Shown here piece after piece: positions 10,857 to 22,763 of a stretch of DNA of 64,000 bases. The stretch is from Thermoplasmata archaeon (GTDB lineage: Archaea; Thermoplasmatota; Thermoplasmata; Thermoplasmatales; Thermoplasmataceae): NCBI GenBank assembly GCA_021797555.1, contig JAJZZM010000013.1:186001-250000 (forward strand). Direction: 5' to 3'. The notes under the pieces are model-generated. The model had not been told where the DNA came from. It searched no databases and saw only the letters and a program-made list of their open reading frames with translations. The stretch's first letter is position 1, and every line of letters begins with the position of its first letter. Position numbers and translations under genes: made by a program.

Positions 10857-11319
10857 TTATCTCACCCTTCATTTTTTCTTCTGCCTTTTTAATGGAATCC
10901 AAAATGCTTTTATAGCCAGTGCATCTGCACAGGTTTCCACGCAAATTCTTTTTTATATATTCCTCATCAGCGTTTTCATTATTTTCAAGTATATAGAATG
11001 TCTGCATTATCATCCCCGGTGTGCAGAATCCACACTGCAATCCATTTTCATCCACGTAGGCCTGTTTAATCACATCCAGCTTTGGGTCGTCGCTTTCTAT
11101 AGTTGTTATCTTATGGTTGTTTGCCTGTACAGCCAATACAGTGCATGATTTAATTGATTTTCCATCCATGAGTACAGTACAGGCACCACAATTTGATGTG
11201 TCACAGCCTATATGTGTCCCTGTTAAATTTAATTCATCCCTCAAAAAACTAACCAATAGCATCCTTGGTTCTATATCTTTTTTATATTCTTTTCCATTTA
11301 CATCAATATTAACCATCAT
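10843..11319 (-). CDS. molybdenum hydroxylase [2Fe-2S] small subunit
   Basis: GTHIGCDTSNCGACTVLMDG; LQCGFCTPGMIMQ; LRGNLCRCTGYKSI. Confidence 0.92.
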   Translation of the reverse strand: MMVNIDVNGKEYKKDIEPRMLLVSFLRDELNLTGTHIGCDTSNCGACTVLMDGKSIKSCTVLAVQANNHKITTIESDDPKLDVIKQAYVDENGLQCGFCTPGMIMQTFYILENNENADEEYIKKNLRGNLCRCTGYKSILDSIKKAEEKMKGEISVSK

Positions 11320-12177
11320 TTAGAACACCTTATATATTCCTTTTAACCCATTTACAAATATATCTTTAAGTATTTTTTCCTTATCCTCTTTTTTACCATT
11401 GATGTCGTCCTCAATATCACATGATTTTAATAATAAGTTAAAAGCATCATTGCATGTTTTATCATCTATCCTTTTATTTTTTAAATAGTCCTCGGCATCT
11501 TTTGCCTTAACGGCAGTATTATTCAGGTTTGTTAGTCCTATTCCTATATCCTTTACCGTCTTATCGCCATTCAATGACATATTAATTGCTATGGCAAAAA
11601 CAGCAAAATCACTGGACAATGTTGTGTATTTATAATATTTCCCATAATAATTTTCAGTGTTTTTTATAATTATTTTTGTTAATATATCATTGGATTCAAG
11701 TGCTGTTGTATATGCATCCTCAAAGAAATCTTCTGCCTTTATTATCCTGCTTCCTTTTGAGTTTGTTACCTCAAATTCGGCATTTAATGCTAACATTACA
11801 GCAGGCATATCGTTTCTTGGATCCGCCTCACATATGTCGCCACCTACTGTTCCCATATTCCTTACCTGCGGGTCCGCAACCTTTGATGCTGCATCGGATA
11901 ACAATTTGCATTTATCCCTTATAATTTTATTTGAGGCAACTTCAGCTGTTCTTGTCATCGGGCCAATTTCAAGATTGTCATTATATTCAACAAAATTCAG
12001 GTCTTTAATATTAGAGATATCAATAATGTATGGTATGCTTGTTAGCCTTAGTTTTAAAAGCGGTATTAAACTATGGCCACCTGCCATTATCTTGGAATCA
12101 TCCTTATACTTATCAAGCAACTGTTCCAGCTTTGATATACTATCAGGCGCAAAATATTCAAATTTATCAGGGTACAT
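11320..12177 (-). CDS. molybdenum hydroxylase FAD-binding medium subunit
   Basis: KIMAGGHSLIPLLKLRL; VRNMGTVGGDICEADPRND. Confidence 0.9.
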   Translation of the reverse strand: MYPDKFEYFAPDSISKLEQLLDKYKDDSKIMAGGHSLIPLLKLRLTSIPYIIDISNIKDLNFVEYNDNLEIGPMTRTAEVASNKIIRDKCKLLSDAASKVADPQVRNMGTVGGDICEADPRNDMPAVMLALNAEFEVTNSKGSRIIKAEDFFEDAYTTALESNDILTKIIIKNTENYYGKYYKYTTLSSDFAVFAIAINMSLNGDKTVKDIGIGLTNLNNTAVKAKDAEDYLKNKRIDDKTCNDAFNLLLKSCDIEDDINGKKEDKEKILKDIFVNGLKGIYKVF

Positions 12178-12337
12178 ATAGTGATTAATCTAAAATTATA
12201 TTTAAGAGTTTCTTTAATCCATGAATAGATAAATATAAATTATCAGTATAAATATTTGCATATAACCATATTAGTTATGTTGAATAATTTCTATTTTAAA
12301 ATACAAAATTTAATTTATATTCATTATATTAACCATA

Positions 12338-12949
12338 ATGATTTTATATTTTGTTAGGCACGGGCAGACAGCTGATAATTTAAATATGGTATTCCCTGAT
12401 AAATTTACAGAACTGACCGAAAAGGGGAAAAAAGAGGCCAAAGAATTAAAAGAATATATAAAGGATATAAATTTCGATGCCATTTATTCAAGCCCATTTA
12501 TAAGAACGACCCAAACAACAGAGATACTTACAGATAAAAATTATATAAAGGATAATAGATTAATCGATGTAAATACCGGCAACTTAGAGGGAAAAAGCAT
12601 AGCAGAAATATCAAAAAATGATAAATTATGGTATTCTACATTTCAGGATAGCAATAATAATAGATATAATGTAGAATTATTTGATAATGTTAAAAAAAGA
12701 TTGAATGATTTTATAAATGATATAAAAAATAATGGTTATGAAACGGTTTTAATCGTAACACATCTGGAACCGGTAAGGGCAATGTATTCGCTTGCAACAG
12801 AGACTGAGGGATTGCCATTAACAAAAATTGAAATAAACAACTGTTCAGTTTCAGTGTTTTCATATACTGGCGATAATCTATATTTAAAGGTATTAAACTG
12901 GCTTCCAATAAAAAATTACAGCAATGGGAAAAATAAAAGTTTTTATTGA
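12338..12949 (+). CDS. histidine phosphatase / phosphoglycerate mutase family
   Basis: FVRHGQTADN; SSPFIRTTQT; VTHLEPVRAM. Confidence 0.85.
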   Translation: MILYFVRHGQTADNLNMVFPDKFTELTEKGKKEAKELKEYIKDINFDAIYSSPFIRTTQTTEILTDKNYIKDNRLIDVNTGNLEGKSIAEISKNDKLWYSTFQDSNNNRYNVELFDNVKKRLNDFINDIKNNGYETVLIVTHLEPVRAMYSLATETEGLPLTKIEINNCSVSVFSYTGDNLYLKVLNWLPIKNYSNGKNKSFY

Positions 12950-12997
12950 TTTTTATAAATTAAATTAGTTTTAAATATTTTATATAAATTATATTAT

Positions 12998-13786
12998 ATG
13001 TACAGGATAGGCAGTTCAGGATGGGCATATAATTCATGGATAGGTCCATTTTATCCGTTAAATCATAAATCAGATAATTTATTAAATTTATATTCAAATG
13101 TATTTAATACTGTTGAAATTGAATCAACGTTTTATGCCATGCCAGACCCAAAAAACCTGTATAAATGGTATAATGAAACACCAGATAATTTTATATTTTC
13201 CCCAAAATTGCCTAAAATAATAACATATGATAACATACTTTCAAATATAGAAAACATGTTTAAATCATATACAAATTCAGTAAGGGCATTAGATAATAAA
13301 CTTGGAATTACATTAATTCAGATTCCGCCATTTTTAGATTATAATAATGGAATAAACAGATTAAAAGAATTTATTAAATTATTTCCAGAAGATTTAATGT
13401 TTGCAATAGAATTTAGAAATAATACATGGCTCAGAAATGATGTTTATTCACTTTTAAGGGATAAAAACATAATACTTGGCTGGGTAGAAAGGCCAGAAAT
13501 CAGTATATCTGATATATTGACATCAGATAACATATACTTAAGGCTAATGGGCGATGAATCGGTACTTCATAAAAAGGATTTTGGGTCAATAAAAATAGAT
13601 AGAACTGTTGAAATAACAGAATGGGCAGATATAATAAAGAAAAATTATAACAATGTTAAGAATATTTTTATATATGCAAACAACCATTTCCAGGGATTCA
13701 CCCCGGGAACATTAAATATATTAATGGAAAAACTTGGATTGGGCAAAATAAATTTAAAAATGGATAGGCAAAAAACATTATTTTAA
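12998..13786 (+). CDS. DUF72 family protein
   Basis: RIGSSGWAYNSWIGPFYP...FNTVEIESTFYAMP...FAIEFRNNTW...FIYANNHFQGFTPG. Confidence 0.85.
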   Translation: MYRIGSSGWAYNSWIGPFYPLNHKSDNLLNLYSNVFNTVEIESTFYAMPDPKNLYKWYNETPDNFIFSPKLPKIITYDNILSNIENMFKSYTNSVRALDNKLGITLIQIPPFLDYNNGINRLKEFIKLFPEDLMFAIEFRNNTWLRNDVYSLLRDKNIILGWVERPEISISDILTSDNIYLRLMGDESVLHKKDFGSIKIDRTVEITEWADIIKKNYNNVKNIFIYANNHFQGFTPGTLNILMEKLGLGKINLKMDRQKTLF

Positions 13787-14205
13787 ACTTCATTTAATTC
13801 ATCCAAATTTATCTTTTCATTATATTTTTTAAACTGGTTTACCATATTTGTTACCCTGATAAGATCAGGTATAAGCCTTGCAACGTATATATGGTCAATA
13901 AATTTTTTATCCTCCGGTGATTTTGATATAATAATATCTGTTTCCTTTTTATAATCAGGCGCATTCCCTAAAATACTGACTTTGCCAGTACCCTGAATGA
14001 TTATTGATAACTCATTATTATCAATTTCATAGCTTATCTCAGGATTTTTTTCTATATTTGCAAGGGTTAATCCTGTTTTTTCTATAAAGAATATAATGCC
14101 CTGGTTTAATGCATAATATACCTTAGTTGTCCATAATTTTATGCCATCGGTTGAAATTGTCATAAATCTATTTTTCCTTAAAAAATTAAATACATCCTTT
14201 TCCAT
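13783..14205 (-). CDS. pyridoxamine 5'-phosphate oxidase-like (PPOX-fold) protein
   Basis: FLRKNRFMTISTDGIKLWTTKVYYALNQG; size and split-barrel pattern. Confidence 0.6.
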   Translation of the reverse strand: MEKDVFNFLRKNRFMTISTDGIKLWTTKVYYALNQGIIFFIEKTGLTLANIEKNPEISYEIDNNELSIIIQGTGKVSILGNAPDYKKETDIIISKSPEDKKFIDHIYVARLIPDLIRVTNMVNQFKKYNEKINLDELNEV

Positions 14206-14308
14206 GAATTATATATTATAAACATTTATTTATTGTTTATTAAAATATTTTAATATAATATTTTTAAATTTTTGATAAAATATTTGTTTTATAACAATAT
14301 TAAGGTCA

Positions 14309-15448
14309 ATGGAAAACAAAAGCATAATAGTATCATTCTCCAAAGCATCAAGGTCTTTTATACTGTCCGTTCTTGCAATCATAACGCCTTTCTATTTATC
14401 GGAATACATAAATGTGTTTGATATTAGCATAGTTGTTGTATTCAGCATAATTTTTTCAACATTAATAATATATATATTCCCATTAATAAAATTAAGTAAT
14501 AACTCAAAAATGTTTATGATTTCGGCTTTAATGGCAATTGCAATGTTCTTAAATTATATATTCATGGATTATTATATATTTATTTTCTCATTGATGTTAG
14601 GTTCAATATCATTATCTGGCAGGGACATAAGCCCGAACCAGCCTGTAGAGCAATATGCAATAAGTTCATATGAAACAGATTTAAGGGGACGCAGTCTGGC
14701 ATTTTCATTTTATAATTTTCTATCATATGGTTCATCAATAATTTCATCAATTTTTCTTTTTTTATATACGGATGTTGATTATAAAACAATATTTTTATTA
14801 CTGTTTATTGTGGCTTTACTTCAGTTTATTCTATATTTATTTATAAAATTCCCTGATAATAAAAGAATAAGGGCAAAAGACCTTAACACAGAGACCAAAA
14901 AACATGTAAAATCATTATCCATACTATTCTCAATGGATGCACTGGCAGGAGGAATGGTAACTGTTTCAATGATATCCTTATGGTTCAAATTTGTATATAA
15001 TATATCATTGAGCACGGCGGGCTTTATATTTATATTTGTAAACGTTATAACTACAATATCCATATTGCTGTCGCATGTAATATCGGGCAGGATAGGGTTA
15101 ATAAAGACAATGGTTTATACGCATTCTATAAGCAATATATTTCTAATTCTGGTTCCTGTAATCCATTCATTAATCTTAAGCGAAGTTTTTCTATATTTAA
15201 GGCAGACAACAAGCCAGATGGATGTGCCTGCAAGGGATACATTGATCAACACAATAATAGATGAAAATTACCGTGTAAAAAGCAATACAATATTTTCTGC
15301 GGTAAGAAACGGTTCACAGATACCGGGTCCAGGAATAGTAGGATATATGCTATATATTTTTCCGCCCTTTATGTTCTTTGCCGCGGGCACCTTGAAATTG
15401 TCATATGATATTCTATTTTATATAAAATATAGAAAAATTAAAATTTAA
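14309..15448 (+). CDS. MFS transporter
   Basis: about 12 hydrophobic segments; DVPARDTLINTIIDENYRVKSN-type MFS loop. Confidence 0.7.
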   Translation: MENKSIIVSFSKASRSFILSVLAIITPFYLSEYINVFDISIVVVFSIIFSTLIIYIFPLIKLSNNSKMFMISALMAIAMFLNYIFMDYYIFIFSLMLGSISLSGRDISPNQPVEQYAISSYETDLRGRSLAFSFYNFLSYGSSIISSIFLFLYTDVDYKTIFLLLFIVALLQFILYLFIKFPDNKRIRAKDLNTETKKHVKSLSILFSMDALAGGMVTVSMISLWFKFVYNISLSTAGFIFIFVNVITTISILLSHVISGRIGLIKTMVYTHSISNIFLILVPVIHSLILSEVFLYLRQTTSQMDVPARDTLINTIIDENYRVKSNTIFSAVRNGSQIPGPGIVGYMLYIFPPFMFFAAGTLKLSYDILFYIKYRKIKI

Positions 15449-15525
15449 TTATTTAGATAAAATTCAGGTTCCATGGCAGAGTATTTAAATACATAATGTT
15501 TAATATAATTTAAATTAGCATAAAA

Positions 15526-16308
15526 TTATATTGATTTTACTGCCCCACCATCTATCTGTATATTATCACCAGTTATATATGATGATAAATCAGATGCCAA
15601 GAATGCAACTAAATTGCCTATTTCTTCGGGTTTTCCGAATCTATTCATTGGTATTTCGGATTTTATGCTTTCCATAACCTTATTGTGACTTTTATTTAAC
15701 TCCTCCGATCTTTTATTTATTATATCTCTTAGCCTGTCTGTATAAAAATATCCCTGTGAGATTGAATTTACTGTTATATTGTGTGGTGCCAGCTCAATGG
15801 ACAATGTTTTGCCAAGGGCAACTATGCCAGATCTTAAAGTGTTTGAAATTGAAAAGTTTTTTAATGGGTTTTTTGTTGTCATTGATGTTATATATATTAT
15901 TCTTCCACTGTTTTTTCTTATCATATCCTCTGCTGCAAACCTTGTTAACAGTATCGTTGATTTTAACATCATGTTTATATTATAATCCCAGTCATTCATA
16001 TCCAAACTTAGAAAATTATCAACCCTTGGGTCACCATAATTCATAACAAGTCCATCAATATCGCCATGTTCATGATGTGATTTTACAACCTTTATAATAT
16101 CTTCACTTTTTGATAGGTCTGCTTTTATTATATTTAAATCATTACCTGTTTCTTCCTTTATGTATTTTTTTAATGAATTTAATTTTTCAATATTCCTTGA
16201 AAATGTCGTTATATTAGCATTACATTTAGATAAAACTTGCACAACTCCCCTGCCTATGCCGCTGCTGCCAGCACACACTATCATATTTTTATTTTTAAGC
16301 GATATCAT
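15526..16308 (-). CDS. short-chain dehydrogenase/reductase
   Basis: VCAGSSGIGRGVVQVLS; MNYGDPRVD; Ser-His substitution around ITSMTTKNP; GDNIQIDGGAVKSI C-terminus. Confidence 0.85.
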   Translation of the reverse strand: MISLKNKNMIVCAGSSGIGRGVVQVLSKCNANITTFSRNIEKLNSLKKYIKEETGNDLNIIKADLSKSEDIIKVVKSHHEHGDIDGLVMNYGDPRVDNFLSLDMNDWDYNINMMLKSTILLTRFAAEDMIRKNSGRIIYITSMTTKNPLKNFSISNTLRSGIVALGKTLSIELAPHNITVNSISQGYFYTDRLRDIINKRSEELNKSHNKVMESIKSEIPMNRFGKPEEIGNLVAFLASDLSSYITGDNIQIDGGAVKSI

Positions 16309-16407
16309 AAATTAATATATTTATTACGTTAATATATTTATTTAAGTTAATTTAATATAAATATTTTCCAATAATAATGTTTTTATATTAACATAAATTG
16401 GTATATT

Positions 16408-16770
16408 ATGGAGAATATCGGAAAATTCAACTGGAATTATGTTAGAAAGGAAACTATATCAGATGCAATCACGAGGCAGATGATATATGGAGAAAATACA
16501 ATGATAGCAAGATTAGAAATAAAAAAAGGTGCAGTTGTACCCGAACATAACCATGAAAGTGAACAGATAACATGGATAACTAGGGGGATGTTAAAATTCA
16601 AAATCAATGGTAAGGATATATATGTAAAAGAGGGTGAATCCTTAATTATTCCATCAAACGTAAAGCACGAGGCAATAGCAATGGATGATACTGTTGATAT
16701 AGATATATTCAGCCCGGTAAGAAAGGACTGGATAAATGGTGATGACACATACCTGAGAAAAAGGTCATAA
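16408..16770 (+). CDS. cupin domain protein
   Basis: VPEHNHESEQITWITRGMLKFKINGKDIYVKEGESLIIPSNVKHEA. Confidence 0.85.
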   Translation: MENIGKFNWNYVRKETISDAITRQMIYGENTMIARLEIKKGAVVPEHNHESEQITWITRGMLKFKINGKDIYVKEGESLIIPSNVKHEAIAMDDTVDIDIFSPVRKDWINGDDTYLRKRS

Positions 16771-17345
16771 ACTATTTATAAAAAATTGGTTATGTTGGAT
16801 GGTGATTGTTAAACAAAAATATTTCTATTCCACGGGACATTTATAAACTCCTATAATAATTGTGTTCCCTTCTTCTATAGATGTCTTTCAGATTCCTTAG
16901 AAACGCCCTGTAATATTTTAAGAAACTAATATTTTTAATAATTCAAGGTAGAATATATTATATTGCTGTAATCATAGAATCAATTCTCTATTATTCCCTT
17001 TTCTTAATTGAAATTATTCATTTCATTAATCCATAATTGAATGTGTCAAGAGCACCTGCTAATAACGGAGCGTTCTGCTCTTTGCCTGCAGTATATATTT
17101 GGCATTAAGGTGGTAGCATGAAAAATATAATAATAAAAAAATACCCTGAATGGCATTTAATGGCTGCTATAGCTATTATGATAAATTTATATCATGGATA
17201 GTAAAATTTATTACAGCTATTTAATCTATCTATAAGTGTTTGAAGCCTGTTAAAATAATTTCATATAGGAAAAATTGTATAAACCAGTTTTAATTTATAA
17301 TAATTCAATAGAAAATATTATTAATGTTATTCATTTATATTAATA

Positions 17346-18758
17346 ATGGAATCATTAAATGATTCATTAATAAACGAAATAATAAAAATTACGGGCAAAG
17401 ATAATGTAATAATAAATACTGAAGGAGAAATACCATATGAAAATGATGCCTCATATATACGAGGGGAAAAGCCATTTTTAGTTACACTTCCCAAAGATAA
17501 ATACGGAATCTCAAAAGCATTAAAATTATGCAATGAAAATAAAATAAATGTAACCGTAAGGAGTGGGGGCACATCTTTAACAGGATCATCAGTGATGAAA
17601 TATCCAGGAATACTTATAAATACAATGAACCTTGATAAAATAATAGAATTAAATTTATCATCACGTTACGTTGTCTGTGAACCAGGGGTAAGGTTAGATG
17701 TGTTAAACAATTACCTAAAAAAATATGGATTTTTTTACCCTCCGGATCCTGCAAGTTCAAGGTCATCAACTGTTGGCGGAACATTATCGACAAACGCAGG
17801 CGGCCTGCGTGCTGTTAAATACGGTGCAACGAAGGAGTGGGTTCTGGGCCTTGAATTGGTCCTTGCAGATGGTGAAATAATAAGCACAGGAGAATATACA
17901 TTAAAGAGAAGCGCGGGCTATGATTTAACCGCACTCCTAATCGGGAGTGAAGGAACACTGGGAATAATAACCAAAGCAATACTAAAAATAGAAACATTAC
18001 CGGAAAAAACAGGAAAAATAATAGGATTTTTTAAAAATATTTATGATGTTGGCAATGCAATGAGCTCTGTAAAAAATAATGGCATAACACCCATCATGGC
18101 CGAGTTTATGGATTTCTACACATTAAATTCAATAAAAGATAAATTAAAGTTAAAAATACCGGATTATACCAAATATATGCTTATGCTGGATATAGATTCA
18201 ACTTCTGAATCGTTGGATAAAAAATTATTATACGTTAAAAAATTATTATCAAAATTTTCCGATGATATTATAACAATAAAGGATCAAAAGATAATGGATG
18301 AAATATATATGGCAAGGAAAGGCGCATATTCTTCATTGCTAAAGGAACGTGAAAATAAGGATCAGATAATAGTAATAGGTGATATAATAGTTCCTGCCGA
18401 TCAATTGCCGGATGCCATGAAGGAAATAGAGGAAAAGGTAAGGGAAAACAAATTGAAGGTCACATTATTCGGCCATATTGGAGATGGAAACATACATGCA
18501 AATATTTTTGCTGATAATAATGAAACTGGCCTAAAAAAGGTATACAAATTCCAGATGGATATTGCCAAAGTTGCAATAAAACACAAGGGGTCTGTATCTG
18601 CGGAACACGGCATCGGGCTGGAAAAAAACGAACTACTGTATGAGGAATATAAGGATAAAAACTCATTATATACACTTGAATTAATGAAAAATATAAAGAA
18701 AGTTTTCGATCCGAACAATATAATGAACAGGGGTAAGATTTTTTATGAATCTAATTAA
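17346..18758 (+). CDS. FAD-linked oxidase (GlcD-like glycolate/lactate oxidase subunit)
   Basis: VRSGGTSLTGSS; STVGGTLSTNAGGLRAVKYGATKEWVLGLELV; GSVSAEHGIGLEKN. Confidence 0.9.
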   Translation: MESLNDSLINEIIKITGKDNVIINTEGEIPYENDASYIRGEKPFLVTLPKDKYGISKALKLCNENKINVTVRSGGTSLTGSSVMKYPGILINTMNLDKIIELNLSSRYVVCEPGVRLDVLNNYLKKYGFFYPPDPASSRSSTVGGTLSTNAGGLRAVKYGATKEWVLGLELVLADGEIISTGEYTLKRSAGYDLTALLIGSEGTLGIITKAILKIETLPEKTGKIIGFFKNIYDVGNAMSSVKNNGITPIMAEFMDFYTLNSIKDKLKLKIPDYTKYMLMLDIDSTSESLDKKLLYVKKLLSKFSDDIITIKDQKIMDEIYMARKGAYSSLLKERENKDQIIVIGDIIVPADQLPDAMKEIEEKVRENKLKVTLFGHIGDGNIHANIFADNNETGLKKVYKFQMDIAKVAIKHKGSVSAEHGIGLEKNELLYEEYKDKNSLYTLELMKNIKKVFDPNNIMNRGKIFYESN

Positions 18759-19950
18759 CGAAATAGAGGAAATAACGGATAAATGCATAAAATGCGGTTT
18801 CTGCGAAAGTGTATGCCCAACATTGCCGGCATTTAAGTATAATTCAATATATGGTGCCCGGGGCAGGGTAATACTTGCCGGATATGCGGTAAATCATATG
18901 GATGAGCCTTTAAAATTAGACGATTCATTTTATTCATGTTTGGACTGCTTTGCGTGTGAAAATGCATGCCCTGTTGGTATTAATGCAGGAATTGTCAGTG
19001 AATTATTAAAGGAGGCAATAACAGAAAAAACATTCAATGAAAAAAACCCCGTTGCTGAAATGATAAAGGATGCAATAATAAAATATGAAAATCCATTGGG
19101 TTTAAAAGATGCATGCTCTGAATGGTCGCATGGCATAGAATTTGATAAATCAGATACAATAATTTTGACCGGTGATATGTATCAGTTAATGCCATATACA
19201 AGGTCTATGAACAAATTAAGAAAATATATTGATGATAGAATAGTTAATTCATTCTCAAAAATAATTTCAAAAAACATCGATATCATAAAACTATCAAGGC
19301 ATTTCTACGATAAAAATTTAAAAATAAAAATGGAAAATGACCTTAGAAATATAGTTTATATATTAAAAAAATCAGGAATAAAATTTGATTACCTGGGTTC
19401 AGAGGAGCCATATCCTGGAATGTTTTTATATGATTTAGGCTATATAAACGAATTTAAAAAATACTCAAAAAATATCTATAAATCTTTAAAATCAAGGAAA
19501 ATAAAAACTATTATAGCCCTAGACCCACATACATATGATTTATTGAAGAACAAATATCCATTATTTATTAAAAATTTTGATATTAATATAATATATTACA
19601 CCGATTTAATAAATTTAAAATTTAAAAAATCAAATGAAAAAATAACGGTCCAGGAACCATGCCATATGGTTTTGCATAATAATGAATATAAGGCAATGGA
19701 CATATTAAACAGTTTATCAGATGTAAAGCTTCCTGACCGCAGCGGCAAAACCACAATGTGCTGTGGCGGCCCTGATGAATTACTATATCCAGAAATATCA
19801 TACAATGTATCAAGGAAAAGGTATAATGATTTAAAGGAAATATCAGATAAAATAGTTACAGTATGCCCGCTATGTTATAACAATTTATCATATGATAACA
19901 ACGTCGTTGACTTTTCAGATTTTATTAAAAACCTAATTATTAATGAATAA
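18745..19950 (+). CDS. GlcF/HdrD-like Fe-S (CCG-domain) protein
   Basis: CIKCGFCESVCP; CLDCFACENACPVGI; EPCHMVLHNN; TMCCGGPDELLYPEIS; CPLCYNNL. Confidence 0.9.
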   Translation: MNLINEIEEITDKCIKCGFCESVCPTLPAFKYNSIYGARGRVILAGYAVNHMDEPLKLDDSFYSCLDCFACENACPVGINAGIVSELLKEAITEKTFNEKNPVAEMIKDAIIKYENPLGLKDACSEWSHGIEFDKSDTIILTGDMYQLMPYTRSMNKLRKYIDDRIVNSFSKIISKNIDIIKLSRHFYDKNLKIKMENDLRNIVYILKKSGIKFDYLGSEEPYPGMFLYDLGYINEFKKYSKNIYKSLKSRKIKTIIALDPHTYDLLKNKYPLFIKNFDINIIYYTDLINLKFKKSNEKITVQEPCHMVLHNNEYKAMDILNSLSDVKLPDRSGKTTMCCGGPDELLYPEISYNVSRKRYNDLKEISDKIVTVCPLCYNNLSYDNNVVDFSDFIKNLIINE

Positions 19951-20061
19951 CAGTAATATTAACATTTTTTTCCATGATTAATTTTAATAAATAATTACTG
20001 TTAGTAATTATAATATATACTACTTACGCAAAAAATTTATATAAATAAGGCATAAACGCAT

Positions 20062-21120
20062 GTGAATAATATGCACGTTATAAAAATAGGCGGATCGATA
20101 CTGAAAGACCTCAATGATCTTTCACTGATAAAAGACAAGCTTAGAGACTGCCATAACTGTATTATTGTTACATCAGCATTAAAGAATGTAACAAATATGC
20201 TTATAGAAGCAACAGAAACAAAAAATACAGGAATTATAAATAATATTTATGATATGCATATGAATATTGGGAAAAATTATTTAGATGATAATTCAGCATT
20301 AATACTAAAAAAATTCAGGGATGAATTATTAAACCTTGTTTCAATGGATGCCAATATATCCTTGCGTGATAGGATATTATCATACGGAGAAAGAATGGCC
20401 ACATTAATATTATATAATTTTTTAAAGGATAACAATTTTGGTGTTTCATATATTTTGGATCCTTTTATTGTTACGGATAACAATTTTGGCGATGCAAATT
20501 TCATATATGACTATACTGAAAAGAATATAAAATCAATAAATTTTAATGATTTAACAGTAATTCCAGGATTTACAGGCAAAACATTAAACAATGAAATAAC
20601 AACCCTGGGCCGTGGAGGCAGCGATTATACAGCAATGATAATAGGATCTATATTAAATACAAATGTTAGAATTATAACTGATGTCCCTGGAATAATGACA
20701 TCAGACCCTAAAATCTTTAAAAATTCAAAAACATTAAATGAGGTATCAATAAAAGAGGCTCTAAAAATGTCATATTTCGGGGTTAAGAATTTTAATTATA
20801 AAGCATTCACTCCGGTAATTGACAAAAATATAGAGATAACAGTAGAATCATTATATAATGATAATAAAACCGTTATAACAAGAAATGAGACAAATACATT
20901 GAAATGTGTTGCACTGGCAGGTTATAACACATTAAATAAAAATATGCTTGTATTCATAGGTCATGGAATAAATGAAAAAAACATAAGCAATAACATAATA
21001 ACTTACCTGGGCAAAAACCATCTGTATTATAAGGATGATTTATCACTGTCAGTTGTTCTCGACGATGATATAATAAACAATAAAAAATGCTTTGAGGTGG
21101 CCTCATCATGGATAAAATAA
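20062..21120 (+). CDS. aspartate kinase
   Basis: [57 protein letters not shown]. Confidence 0.88.
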   Translation: MNNMHVIKIGGSILKDLNDLSLIKDKLRDCHNCIIVTSALKNVTNMLIEATETKNTGIINNIYDMHMNIGKNYLDDNSALILKKFRDELLNLVSMDANISLRDRILSYGERMATLILYNFLKDNNFGVSYILDPFIVTDNNFGDANFIYDYTEKNIKSINFNDLTVIPGFTGKTLNNEITTLGRGGSDYTAMIIGSILNTNVRIITDVPGIMTSDPKIFKNSKTLNEVSIKEALKMSYFGVKNFNYKAFTPVIDKNIEITVESLYNDNKTVITRNETNTLKCVALAGYNTLNKNMLVFIGHGINEKNISNNIITYLGKNHLYYKDDLSLSVVLDDDIINNKKCFEVASSWIK

Positions 21121-22130
21121 AGGTTTCCTTATTAGGGTCTACAGGCATGGTTGGCCAGAAGATGGTTAAATTGCTGGAAAATCATCCATATATAGAATTG
21201 GTAAAGGTAAGCGCCTCTCCAGCAAATACCGGAAAAAAATATAAGGATGCCGTTAAGTGGGTGGATCGTGGGAACATGCCTGAAAAGTTTAAGGATCTAA
21301 AAATTGTTTCCGCAGAACCTGAAGACCACAAGGACGTTGATTATGTTTTATCGGCACTGCCATCAGAAATTGCAGAGGAAATAGAATTAAAGTTGATAAA
21401 AAATAAAATAAATGTAATATCAAATGCCTCGCCATACAGAATGAACAATAATATACCTTTAATAAACCCCGAATTAAATTATAGCCATTTAAATTTGGTT
21501 GAAAATATGGACACACAATTTGTTAAAAACCCGAACTGCACATCAACTATAATGTCAATGCCACTGGCAGAAATATTGAATCTGGATTATAAAAGTATAA
21601 ATTTAGTTACACTGCAGGCAATAAGTGGCGCAGGCTTTACAGGGCTTCCATATATGTCCATAGATGACAATATAATACCATATATAAATGGTGAAGAGGA
21701 AAAAATACCCAATGAAGTATCAAAGATCTTTGGCTATGTAGACAATAATAAAATAATTAACAGGTCATTAAAAATGCATGTTACCTCATTAAGGGTGCCT
21801 GTTAAAATAGGGCATATGGGAGTAATGAATATAGAATTAAACGAAAAAATAGATGTAAATGATTTAAAAAATAAATTAAAGAATTTCAAGCCATTAAAAA
21901 AGTTCAATAATTTATACAATGCACCGGAAAATCCTATAATTATACACGAGGAAAAAAACAGGCCGCAGAATATAATGGATACATATAATGGCATGGAGGT
22001 GCATATAGGAAGAATAGAATATAATGATAACAATTTAAGGCTGATTATTTTAGGGAATAATTTGGTAAGGGGCGCAGCAGGAATAACAATACTTACATTA
22101 GAAACAATGAAGGAAATGAAATTAATATGA
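21108..22130 (+). CDS. asd: aspartate-semialdehyde dehydrogenase
   Basis: [51 protein letters not shown]. Confidence 0.92.
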   Translation: MDKIKVSLLGSTGMVGQKMVKLLENHPYIELVKVSASPANTGKKYKDAVKWVDRGNMPEKFKDLKIVSAEPEDHKDVDYVLSALPSEIAEEIELKLIKNKINVISNASPYRMNNNIPLINPELNYSHLNLVENMDTQFVKNPNCTSTIMSMPLAEILNLDYKSINLVTLQAISGAGFTGLPYMSIDDNIIPYINGEEEKIPNEVSKIFGYVDNNKIINRSLKMHVTSLRVPVKIGHMGVMNIELNEKIDVNDLKNKLKNFKPLKKFNNLYNAPENPIIIHEEKNRPQNIMDTYNGMEVHIGRIEYNDNNLRLIILGNNLVRGAAGITILTLETMKEMKLI

Positions 22131-22763
22131 TTCTAAAAAATCTATTACTTTTTTAATATCATTATCTATATTATAATCTGAAATACTTTTTATAAAGTCG
22201 TCATCTGAATTAAATGCTATAAAATATTTTGATGCAGTGTACATGGAATAATCAGTTTTTGAATCACCTATGGATAAAACGTTATCCCTATTAATATTGT
22301 ATTTTTTTATGGCATTTTTAATAACAATGTTTTTTTTATCAGGTACAACATTGATTTTTCCATACGGTATTATATTATTATCTTCATCAGTAAAAATCTC
22401 ATTTGCATATGCATAATCAAAATTATATTTATCCATTATTATATCAGATAGCCATGATATGCCTCCGGAAACTATTATGGCCTTCATATTATTTTTATGC
22501 AGGTAATCGATAACATCCGGTAATCCTTCCATTATTTTAATCTCCTTTAATATACTGACAATCTCACATTTTTTTATTTTATTGAATTTATTTATCCATA
22601 AATTTAGATCAAGTTTAAAAAATTCATCATATGTTATTTTTTTATCCGTGTATTTTTTAAAATTTTCCGAGTTGTCTAACCCCAGCCTTTTATGGACATA
22701 ATACCAGCTGCTTTTTTCATATGTAAGCACACCGTCCATATCAAATGCCACTAATTTTATCAT
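22122..22763 (-). CDS. HAD-superfamily phosphatase (SerB-like)
   Basis: [42 protein letters not shown]. Start set at the internal Met, just overlapping the proS stop. Confidence 0.8.
   Translation of the reverse strand: MIKLVAFDMDGVLTYEKSSWYYVHKRLGLDNSENFKKYTDKKITYDEFFKLDLNLWINKFNKIKKCEIVSILKEIKIMEGLPDVIDYLHKNNMKAIIVSGGISWLSDIIMDKYNFDYAYANEIFTDEDNNIIPYGKINVVPDKKNIVIKNAIKKYNINRDNVLSIGDSKTDYSMYTASKYFIAFNSDDDFIKSISDYNIDNDIKKVIDFLESY

Noticed and set aside
11657-12181. 174-aa plus-strand ORF
   Set aside because: Antisense to the FAD subunit of the molybdenum hydroxylase, which has clear motifs.
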